From Actinomycetota bacterium (GTDB lineage: Bacteria; Actinomycetota; Acidimicrobiia; Acidimicrobiales; CADCTF01): a DNA stretch of 6,363 nucleotides. Below, piece by piece: positions 1 to 5,646 of this stretch. The DNA is taken from assembly GCA_019348305.1 (NCBI GenBank), contig JAHWJQ010000128.1, forward strand, positions 1 through 6,363. Reading direction: 5' to 3'. Under the pieces are notes generated by a model. It searched no databases. It was not told the origin of the DNA and was given only the letters and a program-made list of their open reading frames with translations. The translations under genes and the position numbers were made by a program. Each line of letters begins with the position of its first letter. Position 1 is the stretch's first letter.

Positions 1-417
1 CTCGCCTCGCAGCGCCCGGTAGAGGGTCGAGCCGTGGTCGAGGTACTTGGGGTCGAAGGTCCCGTCAGGCCCGCGGTGAGTGAGGCCGCGGATCACGTTG
101 TACATGACGAACAGCACCGGCGCCTGGAAGAGGAAGGGGAGGCAGCCGCCGAAAGGAGTGACCCGATGCTCCTTGAAGAGGGCCATCACCTCTTCGTTCT
201 GCTTGACCCTGTCGTTTTTGTGCTTGGCCTGGATTCGCTTCAGCTCGGGGCTCAGCTTGCTCATCGCCGCCATGGACCTCATGCCCTTGGCGTTGAGGGG
301 GAACAGCAGGACCATGACGGTGAGCGTCAGCAGGCCGATGGCAATCGCGTAGTTGGGGATGAGGCTGTAGAAGAAGCTCAACAGCCCTGCCAGGCCGCTG
401 AACACGAGGTCGAACAT
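1..417 (-). CDS. yidC: YidC/Oxa1-family membrane protein insertase, N-terminal part (runs off left edge)
   Basis: YidC inserts and folds membrane proteins in the cytoplasmic membrane, alone or with SecYEG. The 139 visible residues begin directly with a hydrophobic stretch (about residues 4-41). A basic cytoplasmic loop follows with the family pattern KGMRSMAAMSKLSPELKRIQ (44-63), then the QAPVLFVMYNVI segment that opens the next membrane helix. There is no large periplasmic domain before the first helix, so this is the short Gram-positive-type protein. The ATG at 417 is chosen because AGGAAG sits six bases upstream. That ribosome site overlaps the yidD stop codon, so the two genes are probably translated from one message. 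Oddity: Met35 stands where the groove arginine is expected, five residues before the Pro-Leu pair. The C-terminal half lies outside the window. Confidence 0.95.
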   Translation of the reverse strand, partial: MFDLVFSGLAGLLSFFYSLIPNYAIAIGLLTLTVMVLLFPLNAKGMRSMAAMSKLSPELKRIQAKHKNDRVKQNEEVMALFKEHRVTPFGGCLPFLFQAPVLFVMYNVIRGLTHRGPDGTFDPKYLDHGSTLYRALRGE

Positions 418-423
418 GGGCGA

Positions 424-429
424 CTTCCT
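424..429 (-). promoter_or_regulatory. Ribosome binding site of yidC
   Basis: Read on the minus strand this is AGGAAG, six bases before the yidC ATG. It shares bases with the TAG stop of yidD, so termination on yidD and initiation on yidC are physically linked. Confidence 0.7.
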
Positions 430-652
430 AGTCGGGAACGGGATCGAGGCCGGACCCGCCCCAGGGCCGACAGCGGGACAGGCGGCGAAGGGTGAGCCAG
501 GTTCCACGAACGGCGCCGTGGTGCTCGATGGCTTCGAGGCCGTAGGCGGAACAGGATGGGACGAAGCGACAAGGGGAGGGGCGCCCAGCCCGGACGCCCT
601 GGTAGATGCGGATTGCGAAGGTGAGGCCCCGCGCCACCGCGCCGGGCCTCAT
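428..652 (-). CDS. yidD: Membrane protein insertion efficiency factor YidD
   Basis: YidD is a small inner-face membrane-associated protein that helps YidC-dependent insertion; its exact mechanism is not settled. This copy has 74 residues, a usual length. The family core is clear: an N-terminal amphipathic stretch ([14 protein letters not shown], 7-20), then [15 protein letters not shown] (28-42) with Cys28 and Cys34, then [16 protein letters not shown] (46-61) with a third cysteine, and the closing [10 protein letters not shown]. The ATG at 652 overlaps the rnpA stop as ATGA and has no clear ribosome site of its own, so translation is probably coupled to rnpA. It lies 10 bases before yidC, the partner it is thought to serve. 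The usual HP pair after the third cysteine is RP here, a mild variation. Confidence 0.93.
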   Translation of the reverse strand: MRPGAVARGLTFAIRIYQGVRAGRPSPCRFVPSCSAYGLEAIEHHGAVRGTWLTLRRLSRCRPWGGSGLDPVPD

Positions 653-993
653 CGGCTGAGCGCGTGCAGCGCTGTGCGCACCAGCACACCGAGCTCGCCG
701 AAGGAGAGGCGCGCCGCCTCGGGGCCGACGCCCATCAGATAAGCACCGGGACCAGGGCAGGCATCGGCGAATGCCGCCCGCAACTGCCTGCGCAGGCGGT
801 TGCGGACTACCGCCCCTCCTACCCGCCGGCCGATGGCAAAGGCCAGCCTGGGCGGTTCGTCGGCGGCTGCCGGCGCCCAGGCGATCCAGAGGGGGCCGCT
901 GCGAGCACGGCACCGGCTGCTGCGCAGCGTCGCGAAGGTACAGCGCTCTCGCACCCGCCACAGCGCCGGCGATCGCGCCCCAGCGGGCTCCAT
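649..993 (-). CDS. rnpA: Ribonuclease P protein component
   Basis: RnpA is the basic protein subunit of RNase P. With the catalytic RNA (not in this window) it removes the 5' leader of precursor tRNAs. The diagnostic RNR helix is plain: [18 protein letters not shown] (55-72), preceded by [11 protein letters not shown] and an N-terminal strand region [10 protein letters not shown] (15-24). With the ATG at 993 the protein has 114 residues, normal for the family. That start has no clear ribosome site. A GTG at 954 (101 residues) or a CTG at 966 just before the conserved WRVRE would match the usual N-terminus more tightly, so the start is uncertain. rpmH ends 14 bases upstream and yidD overlaps by four bases. 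The pairing of rpmH with rnpA is nearly universal in bacteria. Confidence 0.92.
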   Translation of the reverse strand: MEPAGARSPALWRVRERCTFATLRSSRCRARSGPLWIAWAPAAADEPPRLAFAIGRRVGGAVVRNRLRRQLRAAFADACPGPGAYLMGVGPEAARLSFGELGVLVRTALHALSR

Positions 994-1007
994 CGCGGTC
1001 GTATGGC

Positions 1008-1142
1008 TCAGGCCGACAGGCGCTGGCGGCCCTTGTCGCGACGCGCCTTGAGCACGGCGCGGCCCGCCCTGGTAGCCATGCGGTGCCGAAACCCGTGGCG
1101 CTTGGCCCGCTTTCGGTTGTTGGGCTGGAACGGTCGCTTCAC
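1008..1142 (-). CDS. rpmH: 50S ribosomal protein L34
   Basis: L34 is a very small basic protein of the large ribosomal subunit. The 44-residue reading frame has the near-invariant core [16 protein letters not shown] (3-18), then [11 protein letters not shown] and the typical ending KGRQRLSA. It starts with GTG, supported by a perfect AGGAGG four bases upstream (1147-1152), the strongest ribosome site in the window. It is the first gene of the leftward rpmH-rnpA-yidD-yidC operon, and diverges from dnaA across a 309-base gap. Its length and sequence leave little doubt; only the unusual start codon makes it easy to miss. Confidence 0.97.
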   Translation of the reverse strand: MKRPFQPNNRKRAKRHGFRHRMATRAGRAVLKARRDKGRQRLSA

Positions 1143-1146
1143 CTAG

Positions 1147-1152
1147 CCTCCT
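1147..1152 (-). promoter_or_regulatory. Perfect Shine-Dalgarno of rpmH
   Basis: AGGAGG on the minus strand, four bases before the GTG start of rpmH. It fixes the start codon of a gene that lacks an ATG at its N-terminus. Confidence 0.85.
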
Positions 1153-1245
1153 GCGGCCTCGGGGGGCCGCCGCGCCAGATCGGAACCGGCGAGGCGGGAC
1201 GCTGTGCGCGCGGCCAGCCTCCCCCGGCCAGTGCGCAACGTCATA

Positions 1246-1274
1246 ACGGTAGAGCCCCGGGCGGATTTTTTCCA
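1246..1274 (-). promoter_or_regulatory. Candidate sigma-A-type promoter for rpmH operon
   Basis: On the minus strand TGGAAA (1274-1269, four of six matches to TTGACA) is followed, after 17 bases, by TACCGT (1251-1246, with the key TA...T positions). Transcription would begin near 1239, giving a leader of about 97 bases that opens with the 1205-1237 stem. This is pattern matching only; promoters in high-GC actinobacteria are degenerate. Confidence 0.35.
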
Positions 1275-1371
1275 TCCGGGCGTAGAAGCCGGGGTGGGCC
1301 GGTGCTACGTTCGGCCCCTCGCCCTTGCAGCAACAAGGTTCGAACGCCGCACTTCCCCCGGCACCTGATCC

Positions 1372-1399
1372 TTGTCCCAGGGTGGACAGGCGGTATCCA
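1372..1399 (+). promoter_or_regulatory. Candidate dnaA promoter
   Basis: TTGTCC (1372-1377) and TATCCA (1394-1399) are separated by 16 bases and point toward dnaA. The -10 candidate is inside the best DnaA-box match of this region (1393-1401), an arrangement that would let DnaA repress its own gene. Both hexamers are imperfect, so this is tentative. Confidence 0.3.
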
Positions 1400-1479
1400 C
1401 AGATGTGGACGGCATTGTGGATGGACAAGGTCTCGGGGAGGCGAAGCGCAGGTGACAGAGGCCGAGGGGTTGTGGATGG
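1393..1479. promoter_or_regulatory. DnaA-box-like cluster at the dnaA 5' end
   Basis: Nonamers resembling the DnaA box TT(A/G)TCCACA: GTATCCACA on plus at 1393-1401 (8 of 9); CCGTCCACA on minus at 1404-1412 (7 of 9); CCATCCACA on minus at 1416-1424 (7 of 9); and the same CCATCCACA on minus at 1471-1479, within the first codons of dnaA. The first two face each other two bases apart. This spacing and density would be unusual by chance, and dnaA autoregulation through such boxes is well known in other bacteria. Confidence 0.6.
1437..1441 (+). promoter_or_regulatory. Ribosome binding site of dnaA
   Basis: GGAGG ten bases before the GTG at 1452. It supports GTG 1452 over the in-frame ATG at 1476, which would cut into the conserved Leu-Trp of domain I. 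Confidence 0.55.
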
Positions 1480-2864
1480 CATGTGCGGTCGCCCTCCAAG
1501 AGCAGATGTCGGAGTCGACCTGGAAGAGCTTCTTCCAGGGCATCCAACCTGTGTCCTACAGCGGGGACCAGCTGGTGCTGGCCGTTCCCAACGCGTTGGT
1601 GAAGGAGCGCATCGAGGCTCGCCATCTGGGTGTCCTGCGCGATGCGGTAGCGGGGATCACGGGTGGCGGAGTCGCCGTCGACCTGTTGGTCCGCACGGTC
1701 GGCCAGGACCAGTTCGACGACGCTTACAGCTCTCTGACCAGCGGTGACCACTACTTCCCGGTCCCCTCGGCACCTGGACCGGGCGTCGGCGGCAGGCCGC
1801 CACGACCCTCCGGCCTGGGGGGCGGCGCCGAGATCCGCCTGCCACTCAACCCCAAGTACACCTTCGACACCTTTGTCATCGGCGCCTCCAACCGCTTCGC
1901 CCACGCCGCCGCTTTGTCGGTAGCCGAAACCCCCTCCCGCAGCTACAACCCGCTGTTCATCCACGGCGAGGCGGGGCTGGGGAAAACCCATCTTCTCCAC
2001 GCCATCGGCCACTACGTCGGCGAGCACTACGGATCAAAAACGATCCGTTATGTCTCCACCGAGACATTCACCAACGAGTTCATCGACGCCGTCCGAACGA
2101 ACACCAAACAAGAGTTCAAGCGGCGGTACCGAGAGTGCGACGTGCTGCTCGTCGACGACATCCAGTTCCTGGAGAACAAAGAGGCGACGCAGGAAGAGTT
2201 CTTCCACACCTTCAACACCATCCACGGCGCCGGCGGCCAGATCGTCATCACCTCGGACCGTCACGCCAAGTCGCTCGTCACCCTCGAAGAACGCCTCCGC
2301 AGCCGCTTCCTGTGCGGGCTCATCACCGATGTGCAACCGCCCGACCTCGAGACGCGCCTCGCCATCTTGCGCAAGAAGGCCGACTCCGACGGCGGGACCA
2401 TCCCCGACGAGATCCTCGACTTCATCGCCGTCCACATCAAGAACAACATCCGCGAGCTCGAAGGAGCGCTCCTCCGCGTTTCGGCCTACGCCAGCCTCAA
2501 CCACGAGCCGGCCACACGGGCTCTGGCCGAGTTGGTGCTGGCCGACATCGTCACCTCCGACCAACCCCGGACGATCACGCCCCAAGTGATCCTCGAGGCG
2601 ACGGCAGAGACCTTCGGGTTCGACGTCGAAGAGCTCTGCGGCGCGAGCCGGCGTCGGCCCCTGGTCACAGCACGCCAGATCGGGATGTACGTGTTCCGCG
2701 AGCTCACCGACTACAGCTACCCCGCCATCGGCCGACAGTTCGGAGGGCGCGACCACACCACCGTGATGCACGCGGTCGAAAAGATCTCAGGGCTCATGAA
2801 GGAGCGCCGCCAGATCTACGACCAGGTCAGCGAACTGATGCACCACATCAAAAAAGGGGTCTGA
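1452..2864 (+). CDS. dnaA: Chromosomal replication initiator protein DnaA
   Basis: DnaA binds DnaA boxes at oriC, melts the duplex in its ATP form and brings in the helicase. This copy has 470 residues and all four domains. Domain I (about 1-75) starts with the LW pair at 7-8 and STWKSFF. Domain II (about 76-128) is a short linker rich in Gly and Pro. Domain III is the AAA+ core, from LPLNPKYTF (130-138), with Walker [10 protein letters not shown] (172-180), Walker [10 protein letters not shown] (232-240), sensor 1 VITSDR (265-270) and the arginine-finger box RLRSRF (281-286). Domain IV has [10 protein letters not shown] (400-409) and the DNA-binding signature [10 protein letters not shown] (431-440). 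After the finger box the sequence is FLCGL, where FEWGL or similar is usual. The GTG start has GGAGG upstream. It diverges from rpmH and is followed by the candidate oriC, then dnaN. Its AAA+ coding strand is markedly C-rich. Confidence 0.99.
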   Translation: MTEAEGLWMACAVALQEQMSESTWKSFFQGIQPVSYSGDQLVLAVPNALVKERIEARHLGVLRDAVAGITGGGVAVDLLVRTVGQDQFDDAYSSLTSGDHYFPVPSAPGPGVGGRPPRPSGLGGGAEIRLPLNPKYTFDTFVIGASNRFAHAAALSVAETPSRSYNPLFIHGEAGLGKTHLLHAIGHYVGEHYGSKTIRYVSTETFTNEFIDAVRTNTKQEFKRRYRECDVLLVDDIQFLENKEATQEEFFHTFNTIHGAGGQIVITSDRHAKSLVTLEERLRSRFLCGLITDVQPPDLETRLAILRKKADSDGGTIPDEILDFIAVHIKNNIRELEGALLRVSAYASLNHEPATRALAELVLADIVTSDQPRTITPQVILEATAETFGFDVEELCGASRRRPLVTARQIGMYVFRELTDYSYPAIGRQFGGRDHTTVMHAVEKISGLMKERRQIYDQVSELMHHIKKGV

Positions 2865-2912
2865 GGGCTGTGCCTGTCGCGGGGACGATGCTGTGTCGGC
2901 GGTTTGTCATTC

Positions 2913-2927
2913 CTGGGGAAACCCCGG
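2913..2927. repeat. Small hairpin after dnaA
   Basis: CTGGGG-AAA-CCCCGG forms a six-pair stem with one G-T pair and a three-base loop. It is the first of three stems in 75 bases and has no following T run, so it does not look like a standard intrinsic terminator. Confidence 0.5.
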
Positions 2928-2933
2928 CGTCAT

Positions 2934-2952
2934 CCACGGGGATCCCCCGTGG
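2934..2952. repeat. Perfect 8-bp inverted repeat in candidate oriC
   Basis: CCACGGGG-ATC-CCCCGTGG is a perfect eight-pair stem with a three-base loop. Its left arm starts within TCATCCACG, a weak DnaA-box match. Its right-hand GTGG (2949-2952) is also part of the larger repeat that follows, so the two stems cannot both form fully. Confidence 0.75.
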
Positions 2953-2986
2953 CCGTCCCACCCCTGTGGGAACCTGGGACGGTCAC
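2949..2986. repeat. 12-bp near-perfect inverted repeat in candidate oriC
   Basis: GTGGCCGTCCCA (2949-2960) pairs with TGGGACGGTCAC (2975-2986) at 12 positions with one G-T pair, around a 14-base loop. The inner eight positions are perfect. A rival stem, TCCCAC (2956-2961) with GTGGGA (2966-2971), uses part of the same left arm. No T run follows. Confidence 0.7.
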
Positions 2987-3026
2987 CCACACCCGCTCAA
3001 TGGGCGTGACCTGCGGCGACAACCGA

Positions 3027-3042
3027 TTTTCCACAATCCACA
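3027..3042 (+). promoter_or_regulatory. Tandem DnaA boxes
   Basis: TTTTCCACA (3027-3035) matches the DnaA box TTATCCACA at 8 of 9 positions, and CAATCCACA (3034-3042) at 7 of 9. They overlap by two bases in the same orientation, directly before the AT-rich stretch, which is the place expected for boxes that position DnaA for melting. Confidence 0.65.
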
Positions 3043-3090
3043 GCACCATCTACTGCATCTGAAGTTTTCTAAAGAGAGAAACGGAAGAAC
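3043..3090. other. Candidate DNA unwinding element
   Basis: This is the most AT-rich segment near the origin (15 G/C in the 40 bases 3051-3090, in a window that is otherwise strongly GC-rich). It follows the tandem DnaA boxes and precedes dnaN. It begins with CATCTACTGCATCTG, in which CTA/CTG steps resemble DnaA-trio elements, though not in a clean series. The assignment is by position and composition only. Confidence 0.4.
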
Positions 3091-3096
3091 AAGCAC

Positions 3097-4233
3097 GTGA
3101 AGTTCCGATGCGAGCGTGACACCCTGGTTGAAGCCCTAGGCACGGCAGGCAGGGCGGTGGCCACCCGTGGCGGAGCGCTGCCCGTGCTTTCCGGCGTGCG
3201 TCTCGAGACGGTGGGCAACCAGCTCCTGCTCGCCGGCAGCGATCTCGACCTCACGATCCAGGTGGAGACCGAGGTGCAAGGGCTGGCCGACGGGGTTGCC
3301 GTCCTTCCCGCCCGGTTGGTCACCGACATCGTGCGTGCACTCGAGCCCGGCGCGGTGACGTTCGAGTCCCGCGACGACGATGTCCGCATCACTTCTGGGC
3401 GTTCGCAGTTCGCCGTCCGGATCCTGCCGGCCGACGAGTTCCCCCGCCTGCCCTTCCCGGCCGAGGTGGTCACCGGTGCTGCCGACGCTGTGACCCTGGT
3501 GGCCGCCGACCTGGCCGAGGCTCTCCGCCAGGTCGTCAGAGCGGCGAGCAACGACGACTCGTTGCCGGTGATCAGCGGCGTGTTGCTCACCGGCGAAGGC
3601 ACCGGCGGCTCCGAGCGTCCTGGCCTACGCCTCGTTGCGACCGACCGGTACCGCTTGGCGGTGCGCGACCTGCCGGGGACCACCGTGCTGGGTGAGGACC
3701 AACGGGTGCTGATCCCGTCGCGGGCTTTGGCCGAGGTCCAGCGGCTGCTGAGCAACGCCAGCTCTGTCACCGTGCGCCTGGCCGAGCGCGATGCCTCCTT
3801 CGAGGTGGGCCAGGTGCGGCTCACTACGCGGCTGATCGAGGGTGAGTTCCCTCCGTACCAGAAGTTGATCCCCGACAGCTATCCGAATCGGTTGACGGTG
3901 AACCGCGATGCCCTGCTCGACGCGGTGCGCCGGGTCCGCCTCCTCGTCAAAGACGCGATCACCCCCGTGCGGGTCTCGCTCAAAGCGGACGGGGTGGAAT
4001 GCACCGTCATCACCCAGGAGCTCGGCCAGGCCACCGAAGACCTCGAGGCCAAGTACGAGGGCACCGAATTGGTAATGGGCTTCAACCCGTCGTTCCTCAT
4101 CGACGGTCTCGAGGCGGTGGCGAGCGAGGAGATCGCCCTCGAGACCATCGATCCCATGAAGCCGGCCACCGTGCGGGCCACCGAGGGCGGGAACTACCTG
4201 TACCTGCTCATGCCGGTGCGCCTCACCAACTGA
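3097..4233 (+). CDS. dnaN: DNA polymerase III beta subunit (sliding clamp)
   Basis: The beta clamp is a ring-shaped dimer that slides on DNA and tethers polymerase III and many other partners. The 378 residues give three equal domains, a normal length. Domain 1 opens with MKFRCERD and LPVLSGVRLE (28-37); domain 2 repeats the theme with LPVISGVLL (156-164) and ATDRYRLAV (181-189); the linker has LIEGEFPPYQKLIP (246-259); domain 3 contains NPSFLIDGL (330-338) and ends with the partner-binding C-terminus YLLMPVRL (369-376) plus two extra residues. The start is a GTG, with GGAAG nine bases upstream. It follows the candidate oriC and is 12 bases before recF, so the two are very likely one transcript. 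Nothing appears missing or broken. Confidence 0.99.
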   Translation: MKFRCERDTLVEALGTAGRAVATRGGALPVLSGVRLETVGNQLLLAGSDLDLTIQVETEVQGLADGVAVLPARLVTDIVRALEPGAVTFESRDDDVRITSGRSQFAVRILPADEFPRLPFPAEVVTGAADAVTLVAADLAEALRQVVRAASNDDSLPVISGVLLTGEGTGGSERPGLRLVATDRYRLAVRDLPGTTVLGEDQRVLIPSRALAEVQRLLSNASSVTVRLAERDASFEVGQVRLTTRLIEGEFPPYQKLIPDSYPNRLTVNRDALLDAVRRVRLLVKDAITPVRVSLKADGVECTVITQELGQATEDLEAKYEGTELVMGFNPSFLIDGLEAVASEEIALETIDPMKPATVRATEGGNYLYLLMPVRLTN

Positions 4234-4245
4234 TCGGCGCTGCCC

Positions 4246-5319
4246 GTGCGGGTGACCCGCCTCTGGCTCACCGACTTCCGCAACTACGAATCGGCCGAGC
4301 TGGCGCCGGCTCCAGAGGGGCTCACGATCATCATGGGTGCCAATGGCGAGGGAAAGACCAGCCTCCTCGAGGCCATCGGCTACCTGGCGACGTTGTCGTC
4401 GTTCCGGGCCGTTCCCGGCGAGGCACTCATTCGCGGTGGCTGCGCTCGGGCCGTGGTGCGTGCAGAGGGCGAGCGAGCCGGCCGGCCGGTCCTTCTCGAA
4501 GCCGAGCTCAACACCACGGGGCGGGACCGGGTGCAGGTGAACCGACAGCCGCTGCGGCGGGCCCGGGACCTGTTGGGGGCGCTACGGGTGAGCGTGTTCG
4601 CCCCGGACGACCTGGTGCTGGTCAAAGGGGGGCCGGGTGAGCGCCGGCGCTTCTTGGACGAGATCCTGGTGGCGCTGCATCCCAAACACGACGCGCTCCA
4701 GCGCGACCTCGATCGGATCCTGCGCCAGCGCAACACGCTGCTGCGCCAGAGCGGGGGAAGGCTGTCGCCTGAGGTGGAGGTCACCCTCGACGTCTGGGAC
4801 GCCAAGCTGGCCGCCACCGGGGAGGCCTTGGCCGTGGCACGCCAAGCGCTGCTCACCGCGCTCGAGCCCGAGGTGGCCAAGGCCTACGACCAGGTCGCTC
4901 ACTCCGCCGCCGACGTGACGCTGCGCTACCAGCAGTCCTGGACCGGGTCGCTCGATGACGCCCTGGCCGACACCCGGAGCGACGACCTCCGTCGTGGGGT
5001 ATCACTCGTGGGGCCGCACCGAGACGAGCTCGCATTGGCCATCGCCGGCCTACCTGCCCGCACCCACGCCTCACAGGGCGAGCAGCGATCGCTGGCCCTC
5101 GGCCTGCGCCTAGGTGCACACCGCCTCGTGAGCGAACAGGTGGGCGAAGCGCCGGTCCTCCTTCTCGACGACGTCTTTTCCGAGCTCGATCCCCAGCGTG
5201 CCGCGGCGCTGCTCACCCACCTGCCCCCCGGTCAGGCTCTCTTGACGACCGCGGGCCTGGTGCCCGAGGGCGCCCGGGCGGCTCACCTCGTCCGGGTTGC
5301 TGGCGGGCGGGTGATGTGA
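4246..5319 (+). CDS. recF: DNA replication and repair protein RecF
   Basis: RecF is an SMC/ABC-type ATPase that works with RecO and RecR to load RecA at single-strand gaps and stalled forks. The 357 residues show the full set: LTDFRNY (8-14), Walker A GANGEGKTS (31-39), LVKGGPGERRRFLDE (125-139) in the arm region, GPHRDE (256-261), the ABC signature SQGEQRSLALGLRL (276-289) and Walker B VLLLDDVFSELD (304-315). The start is GTG 4246; a second GTG two codons later (4252) would serve equally well, and neither has a strong ribosome site, which fits translation coupled to dnaN 12 bases upstream. The next gene starts three bases after its stop. In Streptomyces and some mycobacteria gnd lies between dnaN and recF; it is absent here. 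Confidence 0.98.
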   Translation: MRVTRLWLTDFRNYESAELAPAPEGLTIIMGANGEGKTSLLEAIGYLATLSSFRAVPGEALIRGGCARAVVRAEGERAGRPVLLEAELNTTGRDRVQVNRQPLRRARDLLGALRVSVFAPDDLVLVKGGPGERRRFLDEILVALHPKHDALQRDLDRILRQRNTLLRQSGGRLSPEVEVTLDVWDAKLAATGEALAVARQALLTALEPEVAKAYDQVAHSAADVTLRYQQSWTGSLDDALADTRSDDLRRGVSLVGPHRDELALAIAGLPARTHASQGEQRSLALGLRLGAHRLVSEQVGEAPVLLLDDVFSELDPQRAAALLTHLPPGQALLTTAGLVPEGARAAHLVRVAGGRVM

Positions 5320-5322
5320 GCC

Positions 5323-5646
5323 ATGGGTGACGCAGGCCACGGCGACCCGCGCCCCGTCTGCGACGGGCTGGACTCCCTGGCCCGGCGCCTGGGGGCGCCC
5401 ACTGCCTCGGCGCTGGGCGCCGTCTTCTCGCGTTGGGAAGAGGCGGTGGGGCCCATGGTGGCAATCCACAGCCGCCCGGTGTCGCTGCGCGACGGCGTGT
5501 TAAGCGTGGCCGTCGACCAGCCCCCATGGGCCACCCAGTTGCGCTATCTGACGACGACCTTGCTGGCCCGCCTCGACCAGGTTGCGGGGGCCGGCGTGGT
5601 CAGCCGGATCGAGATCCACGTCCAAAGCGGCGACGGTCGCGTCTGA
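5323..5646 (+). CDS. dciA: DUF721/DciA-family protein, probable helicase-loading factor
   Basis: The protein has 107 residues and the DUF721 pattern: WEEAVGPMVAIHSRPVSL (38-55), a strand DGVLSVAVDQPPWATQL (57-73) and a final strand RIEIHV (95-100). DciA proteins of this family bind the replicative helicase DnaB and are needed for replication in bacteria that lack DnaC or DnaI loaders, including mycobacteria. The position between recF and gyrB is the standard actinobacterial one. It starts three bases after recF and has no strong ribosome site, so translation is probably coupled. It is shorter than the mycobacterial homologue, which has a long N-terminal extension; here only about 37 residues precede the conserved Trp. 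Family assignment is firm by context and motif; the helicase-loading role is inferred. Confidence 0.85.
   Translation: MGDAGHGDPRPVCDGLDSLARRLGAPTASALGAVFSRWEEAVGPMVAIHSRPVSLRDGVLSVAVDQPPWATQLRYLTTTLLARLDQVAGAGVVSRIEIHVQSGDGRV

Larger units (their letters stand above)
1143..1451. promoter_or_regulatory. Divergent rpmH/dnaA intergenic region
   Basis: This 309-base gap separates the leftward rpmH operon from rightward dnaA, so it must hold both promoters. I see no credible protein in it; long open frames that cross it come from high GC and lack any family signature. The half next to rpmH contains a stem (1205-1209 with 1233-1237, plus GGCC 1212-1215 with 1226-1229) and a direct repeat CCGGGCG at 1257-1263 and 1276-1282. 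The half next to dnaA contains DnaA-box-like nonamers, described separately. A second origin element here is possible but not shown. Confidence 0.75.
2865..3096. other. Candidate oriC (dnaA-dnaN intergenic region)
   Basis: In most actinobacteria the origin lies between dnaA and dnaN. This 232-base gap has the expected parts in order: inverted repeats (2913-2986), two tandem DnaA boxes (3027-3042) and an AT-rich stretch (3051-3090, 15 G/C in 40 bases) just before dnaN. It is short compared with Streptomyces or mycobacterial origins and has few good boxes, so the upstream cluster may contribute. No gene is visible in it. The dnaN promoter is presumably here too, but I could not pick a convincing one. 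Confidence 0.7.

Noticed and set aside
1212..1282. Short direct repeats (CGGCCAG at 1211 and 1225; CCGGGCG at 1257 and 1276) as operator or iteron
   Set aside because: Two copies each of seven GC-only or nearly GC-only bases are expected by chance in this composition.
771..1451. Open frame continuing upstream of dnaA, in frame with it, across rpmH and rnpA on the opposite strand
   Set aside because: It is antisense to two certain genes, has no family signature, and the GTG at 1452 with GGAGG upstream gives a normal DnaA N-terminus. The open frame is a by-product of high GC.
2034..2771. Long minus-strand open frame opposite dnaA
   Set aside because: It mirrors codon structure of dnaA (rich in Val, Asp, Glu, Gly) and has no recognisable domain or ribosome site.
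2913..2986. Standard intrinsic terminator after dnaA
   Set aside because: The stems are good but no T-rich tract follows any of them.
2135..3100. Long plus-strand open frame overlapping dnaA in the -1 frame and running to the dnaN start
   Set aside because: The sequence is rich in Arg and Pro without any motif. The A6 run at 2850-2855 could suggest a -1 shift from dnaA into it, but the phase is C-AAA-AAA-GGG rather than A-AAA-AAG and the hairpins are about 60 bases away, too far for a typical stimulator.
3069..3824. Minus-strand open frame opposite dnaN
   Set aside because: Ser/Arg/Thr-rich shadow of dnaN with no domain signature.
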